The notes under the pieces were generated by a model, which ran no database searches, was not told where the DNA came from, and saw only the letters and a list, made by a program, of their open reading frames with translations. Shown here one piece after another: positions 1-7,146 of a stretch of DNA of 33,183 nt. Made by a program: the position numbers and the translations under genes. The stretch covers positions 1 to 33,183 of the forward strand of contig NZ_JAAKZX010000100.1 in assembly GCF_011045025.1 (NCBI RefSeq), given 5' to 3'. This DNA comes from Streptomyces ureilyticus (GTDB taxonomy: Bacteria > Actinomycetota > Actinomycetes > Streptomycetales > Streptomycetaceae). Numbering within the stretch: position 1 is the stretch's first letter; every line of letters starts with the position of its first letter.

Positions 1-58
1 GACAGGGGCAAGACGGTGTGGTGTGAGGTGGGGGGTGGGTGACGTCGTCCGGCAGATT

Positions 59-76
59 GGTATCAGGTGGTACCTT
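59..76 (+). promoter_or_regulatory. Operator palindrome and -10 box of the toxin-antitoxin operon
   Basis: A near-perfect inverted repeat, GGTATCA-GG-TGGTACC (59-74, 6 of 7 arm positions matching), ends 8 nt before the antitoxin ATG. It overlaps a TANNNT-type -10 box, TACCTT (71-76), which sits 6 nt before that ATG, so the mRNA may be leaderless. No good -35 box is visible. Ribbon-helix-helix antitoxins usually repress their own operon, and this dyad is where such a site would be expected. The sequence symmetry is seen; its role is inferred. Confidence 0.5.
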
Positions 77-82
77 CAGGCC

Positions 83-301
83 ATGGCCAAGACGCAGATC
101 AACATCCGTATGGACGACGAGACCGCCGAGATGGCCAGGCAGGCCGCGGAAACGAGGCGGATACCGGTCAACGAGTACGTCGAGCAGCTGATCCGTAGCG
201 ACAACGAGCGTGTGCGTGCGGTCTTCATGGCCGCGGCGCAGGAGGTGCTCGACGAGTACGGGGATCTGATCGACGAGCTGGAAGGGGAGACCGGTTCGTG
301 A
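83..301 (+). CDS. Ribbon-helix-helix type antitoxin
   Basis: This is a 72-residue acidic protein. Its N-terminus (about residues 4-40) reads as a ribbon-helix-helix DNA-binding fold: a short beta strand (QINIRMDD), helix (ETAEMARQAAETR), turn, helix (VNEYVEQLIRSD). The C-terminal tail is acidic (DEYGDLIDELEGE), as is typical of the toxin-binding part of antitoxins. The ATG at 83 is preferred over an upstream in-frame start at 23, because the family begins at the basic/beta segment and the putative -10 box lies just upstream. Its stop overlaps the GTG start of the next gene by 4 nt (GTGA), so the two are translationally coupled. By analogy it should neutralise the downstream Fic-like protein and repress the operon. 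The fold assignment is by pattern only. Confidence 0.75.
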   Translation: MAKTQINIRMDDETAEMARQAAETRRIPVNEYVEQLIRSDNERVRAVFMAAAQEVLDEYGDLIDELEGETGS

Positions 302-669
302 CCGTCCAAGTGGATCTCGCCTGGATCCTTGAAGTCGCCCAGCGGGCCGGCGCGGATGATCCGGGTATCGACGACTATGGCGTGCCTGTCGCCGCTGTCG
401 AACGTCATCGGGCCGTCCTCGTCGGCCAGGACGTCTATCACGGCTCCTCCGCCAAGGCCGCCGCCCTCGCTCACTCGCTGGGCCGTATGCGATGGCTGGA
501 GCGTTCCAACGTACGGGTCGCCGTGGCGGTGGCCCACGCCTACCTGGTCGCTTCGGGGGTGCCGTCCAAGCTGGACCAGGAGAGGGTCACCGCGCTGGTG
601 GCTGAGTTGAAGAAGGAGAGCTGTACGGCGCGGAGTGTTGCGGCGGTGCTGAAGACCTGGGCGGTTTGA
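298..669 (+). CDS. Fic/Doc-like toxin component with degenerate active site
   Basis: This is a 123-residue protein of the small Streptomyces family annotated as the toxin component of a Fic-family toxin-antitoxin system. Canonical Doc/Fic proteins carry the core HPFxxGNKR, followed by a helix like TALxAxxxFLxxNG. Here the matching segment is about residues 64-85 (RMRWLERSNVRVAVAVAHAYLVASG, split here by its parts: RWLERSNVR, then VAVAVAHAYLVASG). The helix and the final SNVR/GNKR-like turn are recognisable. The catalytic His and the phosphate-binding glycines are not. It may therefore be a non-catalytic or differently acting member. It is co-translated with the antitoxin (GTG start within the antitoxin stop) and followed by a strong hairpin. 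The family call is moderate; the loss of the motif is directly visible. Confidence 0.65.
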   Translation: MTVQVDLAWILEVAQRAGADDPGIDDYGVPVAAVERHRAVLVGQDVYHGSSAKAAALAHSLGRMRWLERSNVRVAVAVAHAYLVASGVPSKLDQERVTALVAELKKESCTARSVAAVLKTWAV

Positions 670-695
670 GGCGGTCAGGGGGTGTAGGCGGGCGA

Positions 696-758
696 GGCCG
701 AGCATGCCGATGGGGGCCGAGCCATGTGGGCTCGGCCCCCATCGGGCATGCCTCGGCC
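696..758. terminator. Long hairpin, bidirectional terminator
   Basis: A left arm of 28 nt (696-723) pairs with a right arm of 30 nt (729-758) around a 5-nt loop, with only two single-base bulges. It lies between the convergent toxin gene (ending 669) and afsS (ending 822), so it can serve both. There is no T-tract, as is usual in Streptomyces. Confidence 0.75.
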
Positions 759-821
759 GCGGCGGCTCCCCCTCCGCGCCGCCGCGGCCGATCCCCGTCG
801 GGAAGTGGGCTTCTTGGAGTG

Positions 822-1034
822 TCAGCTGGGCGGGCTGTTGTCCTCGGGCTTGGTGTCCCCGTCCGACACCGGCTGGCTGGGCGGGCTGTTGTCCTGGGTG
901 GTCGCGCCCCCGTCGGACACCGGCTCGCTCGGCGGGCTGTTGTCCAGCGTGGTGAAGCCCTCCTTGCCTACCGGCTCGCTGGGCGGGCTGTTGTCTGCGG
1001 GCTTGAAGTCCGTGTCCTTGGCCTTCTCGGTCAT
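822..1034 (-). CDS. afsS: AfsS (sigma-factor-like small regulator) with four DNSPPS repeats
   Basis: This is a 70-residue hydrophilic, Pro/Ser/Asp-rich protein. The hexapeptide DNSPPS occurs at residues 14, 31, 48 and 65, an exact 17-residue period. At the DNA level the same 15-mer recurs at 828, 879, 930 and 981 (51-bp steps, one base different in one copy). AfsS is a roughly 60-residue repeat protein encoded directly downstream of afsR in Streptomyces coelicolor. Its transcription is activated by AfsR, and its overexpression stimulates antibiotic production by an unclear mechanism. Position, strand, size and repetitive character all match. A ribosome-binding site (AGAGGAAG, complement of 1043-1050) lies 8 nt before the ATG. 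The 229-bp gap to afsR holds the AfsR-type promoter. The C-terminus ends within the fourth repeat. No enzymatic domain is visible. Confidence 0.8.
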   Translation of the reverse strand: MTEKAKDTDFKPADNSPPSEPVGKEGFTTLDNSPPSEPVSDGGATTQDNSPPSQPVSDGDTKPEDNSPPS

Positions 1035-1181
1035 GTGCTCAACTTCCTCTTCTCTGGTGAGTGCGAAGTGAGGAACGCCCGCCCGGATGCTCCCCCGAGG
1101 GCCACCGGACGGGCGTCGCGGAGCCGTATCCCCCGGTCGGGCTCCTCGTCAGACCGTCTGCCCCCCGACGCGACGGTGTGA

Positions 1182-1223
1182 CAGATATGACAGTGCCTTG
1201 CGGCGATAAACGAATGCTGAACG
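1182..1223 (-). promoter_or_regulatory. Putative AfsR-dependent promoter of afsS
   Basis: Read on the minus strand, two adjacent 11-bp direct repeats, CGTTCAGCATT (complement of 1213-1223) and CGTTTATCGCC (1202-1212), share CGTT-x-A-x-C. They are followed by TCATATCTGT (1181-1190), which could supply the -10. AfsR is known to bind 11-bp direct repeats overlapping the -35 region of the afsS promoter, so the arrangement fits. The exact -10 hexamer is uncertain. Confidence 0.55.
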
Positions 1224-1263
1224 TCCGCAACACACTGGAGAGTCTCTTGTTGCTGAGGCATGC

Positions 1264-4224
1264 TCAGGCTGCCGCGGCAGGCCTGAGCAGCGCGCGTACC
1301 TCGTCGGCTTCCTCGGCGCTGTCGTTCGCTTCGTAGAGGTTGAGGGCCTCCCGCCAGCAGGCCTGCGCCCGGTCCGCCTGCCCGAGAGCCGAGAGTGCCC
1401 GGCCGAGGAGGGTCAGGACATTGCCCCGCATCCAGTCGCCGCCGACGCAGCCCAGGGCGAGCGCCTGTTCAGCTCCTTGGGCCGCTCGAGCCGGGCGGCG
1501 GACGGCGAGATGCACTTCGGCGATCCGGAAGTGGGTGTTCCCCTGCCAGAGCCGCTGCCGGTGGTCCGTGAAGATGCTCAGCGCGTCCGAGAACTCGCCG
1601 AGCGCCTCGGCGTGACGTCCGGCGGCGGTCAGAGCCATGCCCAAGTTGTAGTGCCCGTTGGCTTTACGCATCGGCCTTCCCAACTCGGCGTGTGCCGCGA
1701 GCGCCTGCTGTGCGATCTCGACGGCCCTCGCGACGTTGCCCATCCCCAAGTGGGCGCGGGAGAGGTTGGCGAGTGCGACTGCTTCGTTCGCCCTGTTGCC
1801 GACCGCCCGGTAGCCCTCTATCGCCTGTTCATAGAGAGCCCTGGCGTCCACGTACCGCTTCTGCCGCAAGAAGACGTTGCCCCGGTCGTTGGCCGCCCAG
1901 CTCCGCGCGGTGACGTCCCCCGCTGACGCCGCGAGCTCCATAGCCAGCTCGGCCTGTTCCGCCGCCTGCTCGATACGTCCGGAGACCAAGAGGACTTGGG
2001 AAAGGGTCGTACGCGCTCTGCCCTCCGCCCGTACGTCTCCCGCGGCCCGGGTGGCCTCGCACGCCGCTCTGGCCGTTGTCTCGTACTGGTGGGAGTTCGC
2101 GCCCGACTCGGTCAGGTCCTTGGCCATCCACAGGAGGTCGACCGCACGCCGGATCCTGTCCGTGCCCGCGGACTGCTGCACGCAGGCCAACAGCGAAGCC
2201 GCCTCCGTGTACAGCCAGTCCAGGGCGGCGGCACCCTCGGTGAACCGCAGCCCCGCGTACTCCGTCGCCTCCAGGTGATCCACCAGCCGATCCCCCGGCC
2301 GCTCGATCGCGTAAACCCCCGCCGCCGTGGCCAGGTAGAAGTCCAGCAACCGCGACATCGCCGCCTCCCGCTCGCTCGGCGGCTGCTCGTCCCGCTCCGC
2401 GCATGCACGCGCGTAGAGCCGCACCAAGTCGTGGTACCGATAACGACCCGGCGCCGCGGACTCCAGCAGCGACGTATCGACCAGCGACTCCAGCAAGTCC
2501 TCGGTGTCGTCCGGCGGAAGGTCCAGTACGGCCGCGGCGGCGGCCAGCGAGATGTCCGGACCGTCGGCCAGTCCCAGGAGCCGGAACGCCCGTGCCTGTG
2601 CCGGCTCCAACTGCCCGTACCCCAGCTCGAACGTGGCCTTCACCGCCAGATCCCCGGCCTGCAGCTCATCAAGCCGCCGCCGCTCATCGCCCAGCTTCGC
2701 CGCCAGCACCGACACCGTCCACGTACGACGGGCCGCCAGCCGTGACGCCGCGATCCGGATGGCGAGGGGCAGGAAGCCGCAGGCCGCGACCACGTCCAGC
2801 GCGGCCTTCCGCTCGGACGCCACCCGTTCCTCGCCCACGATCTTCGTGAAGAGCAGCAGCGCTTCTTCGGGAGACATCACGTCCAGGTCCACCAGGTGCG
2901 CGCTCGCCAGGTCCACCATCCGTACGCGCGAAGTGACCAGCGCCGCGCAGCCCTCCGTCCCGGGCAGGAGCGGACGCACCTGGGCGGCGTCCCGCGCGTT
3001 GTCCAGCAGCACGAGCACCCGCCGCCCGTCCAGAACCGACCGGTACAGAGCCGCCCGCTCCTCCAGCGAGTCCGGGATGGCGGAGTCGGCAGTCCCCAAT
3101 GCCCGCAGGAAAGCCCCCAGCACCGTCTCCGGCTCGGCCGCCCGCGCCCCCGCCCCCTGGAGGTCCACGTACAACTGCCCGTCGGGGAACGAGGACCGCG
3201 CCTGGTGTGCCACATGCACAGCCAGCGTCGTCTTCCCCACGCCCCCGATACCGGCCAATGCCGACACCGCCATCACCCGGCCCTCGGCCGCCGACGTCGC
3301 CGACAGCACCTCGCGCAGTTCGGCCACGAAAGACGCCCGACCGGTGAAGTCCGAGACACTGGCGGGAAGTTGGGCCGGTTTCACGGGCGCAGCCGCAGGC
3401 TCTTCCACCGGCTCAGACGGTTCCGCCAGTGCCGGGTCCGCCTGCAAGATCCGCTGCTGCAACTCCTTCAACCCCGGCCGCGGATCCACCCCCAGCTCAT
3501 CCGCCAGCAGGCGGCGCGTGTCCGCGTACACCGCCAGCGCCTCCGCCTGCCGCCCGCTGCGGTACAGCGCCAGCATCAGCAGTTCCCGCAGGCGCTCGCG
3601 CAGCGGATGGGCCGCCGTCAGGGCGGTCAGCTCGGAGACGGCCTCCGCGTGGCAGCCCTGTTCGAGGTCCATGTCGAGCCGGGCCTCGGCCAGTTGCAGC
3701 CGCCACTCCTCCAGCCGCGTCCGCTGCGTGTCCGCGTACGGACCCGGAACGCCCGCCAGTACCTCCCCGTCCCACAGGCTCAGCGCCTTGTTCAGCAGGG
3801 TGCGCGCATGACACAGATCCCCGGCGGTACGAGCCTTCTCCGCGTCCGCCGCCAGCTCTTGGGCCAGGGCGAGGTCCAGCGCCCCCTCGCCGAGCGAGCG
3901 GATCGCGTACCCGCCCGACTCGCTGACCAGGACCCCGGAGCCGAGGACCTTCCGGAGGCGGGAGGCGTACGTGCGGACCGCCGCCAGCGCCTGCGAGGGG
4001 GGCTCCTCGCCCCAGAGGGCGTCGATCAGTTCGGAAGCCGTGGCCGTACGGCCCTCGCGCAGGAGCAATGCCGCGAGCAGTGCCCGCTGCTGCGGGGAAC
4101 CGGTGGGCAACGGTTCCGCGCCGTGCCAGGCGCGTACCGGGCCGAGCAGGCTGAAGCGGAGCGGCGCGGCCGATTCCTCGGGGCGCCCCTGCTCCAGCGG
4201 CTCTACTCGCGGTACACCGTCCAT
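1264..4224 (-). CDS. afsR: AfsR, SARP/NB-ARC/TPR global regulator of secondary metabolism
   Basis: This 986-residue protein is close in length to S. coelicolor AfsR (993). Domains in order: an OmpR-type winged helix of the SARP class (about residues 22-110), a bacterial transcriptional activation domain (about 115-265), an NB-ARC ATPase with P-loop GIGGVGKTT (residues 325-333, Lys331) and LVLLDNARD as Walker B, a winged linker, and C-terminal tetratricopeptide repeats (about 690-980). In the known pathway AfsR is phosphorylated on Ser/Thr by AfsK and other kinases, binds the afsS promoter and hydrolyses ATP. The ATG at 4224 has AGGGGG 6 nt upstream. afsS follows 229 bp downstream on the same strand. 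No kinase gene lies inside the window; afsK could be just beyond the left edge. It is very similar to AfsR as I remember it, so I take it as the orthologue rather than another SARP. Confidence 0.9.
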   Translation of the reverse strand: MDGVPRVEPLEQGRPEESAAPLRFSLLGPVRAWHGAEPLPTGSPQQRALLAALLLREGRTATASELIDALWGEEPPSQALAAVRTYASRLRKVLGSGVLVSESGGYAIRSLGEGALDLALAQELAADAEKARTAGDLCHARTLLNKALSLWDGEVLAGVPGPYADTQRTRLEEWRLQLAEARLDMDLEQGCHAEAVSELTALTAAHPLRERLRELLMLALYRSGRQAEALAVYADTRRLLADELGVDPRPGLKELQQRILQADPALAEPSEPVEEPAAAPVKPAQLPASVSDFTGRASFVAELREVLSATSAAEGRVMAVSALAGIGGVGKTTLAVHVAHQARSSFPDGQLYVDLQGAGARAAEPETVLGAFLRALGTADSAIPDSLEERAALYRSVLDGRRVLVLLDNARDAAQVRPLLPGTEGCAALVTSRVRMVDLASAHLVDLDVMSPEEALLLFTKIVGEERVASERKAALDVVAACGFLPLAIRIAASRLAARRTWTVSVLAAKLGDERRRLDELQAGDLAVKATFELGYGQLEPAQARAFRLLGLADGPDISLAAAAAVLDLPPDDTEDLLESLVDTSLLESAAPGRYRYHDLVRLYARACAERDEQPPSEREAAMSRLLDFYLATAAGVYAIERPGDRLVDHLEATEYAGLRFTEGAAALDWLYTEAASLLACVQQSAGTDRIRRAVDLLWMAKDLTESGANSHQYETTARAACEATRAAGDVRAEGRARTTLSQVLLVSGRIEQAAEQAELAMELAASAGDVTARSWAANDRGNVFLRQKRYVDARALYEQAIEGYRAVGNRANEAVALANLSRAHLGMGNVARAVEIAQQALAAHAELGRPMRKANGHYNLGMALTAAGRHAEALGEFSDALSIFTDHRQRLWQGNTHFRIAEVHLAVRRPARAAQGAEQALALGCVGGDWMRGNVLTLLGRALSALGQADRAQACWREALNLYEANDSAEEADEVRALLRPAAAA

Positions 4225-4455
4225 CGCTGTCCCCCTGCCGAAACCCCTGTCGAACTGTCATGACAACCAGGCCAGTTTGCCTTGTGACCGCCGGATACGT
4301 CAGCCGTGGGAGACGCCGATCACAGGCGGACATGCCATGGACTGAAACGTCTCACACGGCCCTCACAAGCTCCTCTCAACCTAGAGACCGCTTACCGCCA
4401 ACGGATACAGGGGCAGCTCGGCCAGGCAGCCGTTGACCGCACGATGTCCGCATAG

Positions 4456-4484
4456 CTGACGCCCCGTCAGATCGGCGCTACCGT
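4456..4484 (+). promoter_or_regulatory. Palindromic operator overlapping a leaderless-type promoter
   Basis: A perfect palindrome CTGACG-CCC-CGTCAG occupies 4456-4470. Its left half CTGACG can act as the -35 box, because exactly 17 nt separate it from TACCGT (4479-4484). That box ends 8 nt before the ATG at 4493. A bound repressor would block RNA polymerase directly, and the transcript would have little or no leader. The same palindrome occurs at 11667, 12561 and 12621. TetR-family proteins typically bind sites of this kind, but none is encoded in the window. Confidence 0.7.
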
Positions 4485-4492
4485 AAGACCCC

Positions 4493-5734
4493 ATGGAGAC
4501 CATGGAGACTTTCCCGAAGATCATCTCGGTGGACGACCACACGGTCGAGCCCCCCAACGTCTGGCGGGACCGGCTCCCGTCGAAGTACCAGGACCGAGGC
4601 CCCCGTATCGTCCGCGCGCCACTGAAGGAAATGACCTTCCTGGGCGGCAAGTTCGCCCCCGTCATGGGCAGCCCCGGCGACGACGGCCCGATCGGCGACT
4701 GGTGGGTCTACGAGGACCTGCACCGCCCCCTCACCCGCCTCGACACCGCCGTCGGGTACTCCCGCGACGAGATCAAGCTCGAGATCATCACGTACGAGCA
4801 GATGCGCCCCGGCTCGTACGACGTCCCGCAGCGCCTCGCCGACATGGACGTCAACCACGTCCAGAGCGCGGTCTGCTTCCCCACCTTCCCCCGCTTCTGC
4901 GGCCAGACCTTCACGGAGGCGAAGGACCACGAGCTCGGCCTCCTCGGCGTCCGCGCGTACAACGACTGGATGGTGGAGGAGTGGTGCGGCCCCGAGGCGC
5001 AGGGCCGGCTGATACCGCTCACCCTCATCCCGCTCTGGGACGCCGAGCTGGCGGCGCAGGAGGTACGCCGCAATGCCGCTCGCGGCGTACGCGCCGTCGC
5101 CTTCTCCGAGATACCCCCGCACCTCGGACTGCCGTCCGTCCACACGGACGACTGGGACCCGTTCCTCGCCGCCTGCGACGAGACCGGCACGGTCATCGCC
5201 ATGCACATCGGGTCCAGCAGCAAGATGCCCTCCACCTCCGCGGACGCGCCGCCCGCCGTCGGCTCCACCATCACCTTCGCCAACTGCTGCTTCTCGATGG
5301 TCGACTGGCTGATGAGCGGCAAGTTCGAACGCTTCCCGAACCTCAAGGTCATGTACGCGGAGGGCCAGATCGGCTGGATCCCGTACATCCTGGAGCGCGC
5401 GGACGTGGTGTGGGAGGAGAACCGTGGCTGGGGCGGCGTCGCCGACAAGGTCCACCGGCCGCCCTCCGAGCTCTTCGCCGAGCACGTCTACGGCTGCTTC
5501 TTCGACGACGCCTTCGGCCTGAAGAACCTGGACGCGATCGGCGTCCCGAACGTGCTCTACGAGACCGACTACCCCCACTCCGACTCCACCTGGCCCAAGT
5601 CCCGCGAGGTCGGCGAGGCACAGATGGGGCACCTGGACGCGGACGTGGTCGACCGGATCGTACGGCGGAACGCCATCGATCTGCTGGGGCTGACGGAGGA
5701 CGGGCTGTGGGCCGGACCGGGCGGTGCCCGTTGA
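4493..5734 (+). CDS. Amidohydrolase family protein (amidohydrolase_2, PF04909 type)
   Basis: This 413-residue enzyme has the amidohydrolase_2/ACMSD-like TIM-barrel fold. The N-terminal metal motif appears as ISVDDHTVEPP (Asp-x-His type, residues about 10-20). Further landmarks are TVIAMHIGSSS (His on a central strand) and the C-terminal YETDYPHSDSTWP with the conserved catalytic Asp and PH. This superfamily includes non-oxidative decarboxylases and C-C or C-O hydrolases of aromatic or cyclic acids; the exact substrate cannot be read here. The ATG at 4493 is followed by another in-frame ATG at 4502. No Shine-Dalgarno sequence is present, in line with the leaderless promoter described upstream. 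The next gene, an LLM oxidoreductase, begins 44 bp after the stop, so both probably form one operon under the CTGACGNNNCGTCAG operator. Confidence 0.85.
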   Translation: METMETFPKIISVDDHTVEPPNVWRDRLPSKYQDRGPRIVRAPLKEMTFLGGKFAPVMGSPGDDGPIGDWWVYEDLHRPLTRLDTAVGYSRDEIKLEIITYEQMRPGSYDVPQRLADMDVNHVQSAVCFPTFPRFCGQTFTEAKDHELGLLGVRAYNDWMVEEWCGPEAQGRLIPLTLIPLWDAELAAQEVRRNAARGVRAVAFSEIPPHLGLPSVHTDDWDPFLAACDETGTVIAMHIGSSSKMPSTSADAPPAVGSTITFANCCFSMVDWLMSGKFERFPNLKVMYAEGQIGWIPYILERADVVWEENRGWGGVADKVHRPPSELFAEHVYGCFFDDAFGLKNLDAIGVPNVLYETDYPHSDSTWPKSREVGEAQMGHLDADVVDRIVRRNAIDLLGLTEDGLWAGPGGAR

Positions 5735-5778
5735 GCATCGGACCGCAGCATGGCCTGCAGCACGGACTGGAGTACGGG

Positions 5779-6681
5779 ATGCAGCTCCCGATCCAGTCGC
5801 AGAGCACGATCTACGCCGAGGCGTGGGAGGCGGCGGCCGGTCCTGACGACCTCGTCGAGATCGCCCGTACCGCCGACCGCTCCGGCTTCGCCTACGTCGC
5901 GAGCTGCGACCACGTCGCCATCCCGCGCCGGCTCGCCGCCGCGATGAGCACCGTCTGGTACGACCCCGTCGCCACCCTCGCGTTTCTTGCCTCGGTGACG
6001 GAGCGCGTTCGGCTGCTCAGCCATGTCGCCGTGGTCGGACTCCGGCACCCGCTCATCACGGCCAAGCAGTACGCGACCCTCGACCACCTGAGCGGCGGCC
6101 GCTTGATCCTCGGCGTCGGCGCCGGCCACGTACAGGAGGAGTTCGAGGCGCTCGGGGCCGACTTCGAGCGTCGCGGCCCCGTACTCGACGAGAGCATCGA
6201 CGCGCTGCGATCAGCCCTGGGGCGTGATGAATTCCCGGAGCATCACGGGAAGTTGTACGACTTCGAAGGGCTCGGGCAACGGCCCCGGCCGGCGCAGTCT
6301 CACGTACCCATCTGGGTCGGCGGTTCCTCACCGGCCGCTCTACGCCGGGCTGCGGTCAAGGGAGACGGCTGGCTGCCGCAGGGGGATCCGCGGGACCGAC
6401 TCCCGTCCCAGATCGCCCAACTGAAGCGAATACGACAGGAGGCGGGCGTCACCGAGCCGGTCGTCGTCGGCGCCATCACCGAGCCGCTGTACGTGGGGGA
6501 GCCGGGTTGGGACGTCGGGCGTCGCACACTCTCCGGCCACCCTGAAGCACTCGCCGAGTCGCTACGGGCGTACCAGGCAATGGGCGTTCACCAGATCCAG
6601 GTCCGCTTCCGCTCCCGCAGCCGAAGCGAACTCACGGACCAGATGGGGACGTTCGGAGCGGAGGTGGCTCCGCATCTCTAG
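5779..6681 (+). CDS. LLM-class, probably F420-dependent oxidoreductase
   Basis: This 300-residue protein belongs to the luciferase-like monooxygenase superfamily (TIM barrel binding FMN or F420). Diagnostic stretches are HVAVVGLRHPLITAKQYATL (about residues 87-106) and the following DHLSGGRLILGVGAGH. The strand VPIWVGGSSPAALRRAA follows in the second half. The pattern is that of F420-dependent TIGR03619-like enzymes rather than true luciferases, so a hydride transfer with reduced or oxidised F420 is likely. The ATG at 5779 is chosen because GGAG (5769-5772) sits 6 nt upstream. A TTG at 5731 would overlap the stop of the upstream amidohydrolase and cannot be excluded. A nested hairpin follows the stop. 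The substrate is unknown; co-transcription suggests it shares a pathway with the amidohydrolase. Confidence 0.85.
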   Translation: MQLPIQSQSTIYAEAWEAAAGPDDLVEIARTADRSGFAYVASCDHVAIPRRLAAAMSTVWYDPVATLAFLASVTERVRLLSHVAVVGLRHPLITAKQYATLDHLSGGRLILGVGAGHVQEEFEALGADFERRGPVLDESIDALRSALGRDEFPEHHGKLYDFEGLGQRPRPAQSHVPIWVGGSSPAALRRAAVKGDGWLPQGDPRDRLPSQIAQLKRIRQEAGVTEPVVVGAITEPLYVGEPGWDVGRRTLSGHPEALAESLRAYQAMGVHQIQVRFRSRSRSELTDQMGTFGAEVAPHL

Positions 6682-6685
6682 TTGA

Positions 6686-6741
6686 ACCGTTCCTGGGGAC
6701 TGAGTGGGAGTGAACCCGCTCAGCCGCACGCCCCGAACGGT
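6686..6741 (+). terminator. Nested hairpin terminator after the amidohydrolase-LLM operon
   Basis: An outer stem (6686-6692 with 6735-6741, ACCGTTC/GAACGGT) encloses a 9-bp inner stem (6700-6708 with 6715-6723, one G-T pair) and a 6-nt loop. It begins 5 nt after the stop codon. Confidence 0.55.
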
Positions 6742-7146
6742 CTTGGGCGCACTGGTCCCCGGCGTACTCAACCCCGGGGCGGCGACACGCATCCTGTGCA
6801 TGGTCCGGGCCCGGGAGGCCGGTTCCCTCACGACCTGGCCATATAGGTACGGCCAGAGGCGACGGGGAGGCCCCGAACCATCACTCCGGTGGAGCGGGGG
6901 CCCCGCACGCTGGCACCGTACCCGGCGTCCCAGATCGCACGATCACCGTAGCCCGAACAGCCCACACTGCTGCAAGCCCGGAAGCCGACCATCACACGAT
7001 CGAGCTAATCCGCCCTCGTGCGCACATCTCGGCAAGCAGTTGGTAACCCCTCTGGCCTTTTCCCCCTCTACTCGGCTAGACATTCTTCGACCCCACATTC
7101 ACCAGTGGGTTCTCGGGGATTCGACCGCTCAGGGGGAAACTTGACG
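6742..7146. other. 405-bp intergenic region with no recognised gene
   Basis: The reading frames here are Arg/Pro/Ser-rich and lack a convincing ribosome-binding site. One short dyad, CTGGCC (6835-6840) with GGCCAG (6851-6856), surrounds an A+T-rich loop. The right end must carry the promoter of the S33 peptidase gene, but I cannot place -35 and -10 boxes with confidence. Confidence 0.5.

Noticed and set aside
822..1034. AfsS as a multi-core ribosomally made peptide precursor, suggested by its repeats
   Set aside because: No modification or protease genes nearby, no leader/core boundary, and position directly downstream of afsR explains it as AfsS.
6704..7144. Open frame of 146 codons upstream of the S33 peptidase
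   Set aside because: Arg/Pro/Ser/His-rich composition, no ribosome-binding site, overlaps a terminator-like hairpin at its start; looks like a chance frame in G+C-rich DNA.
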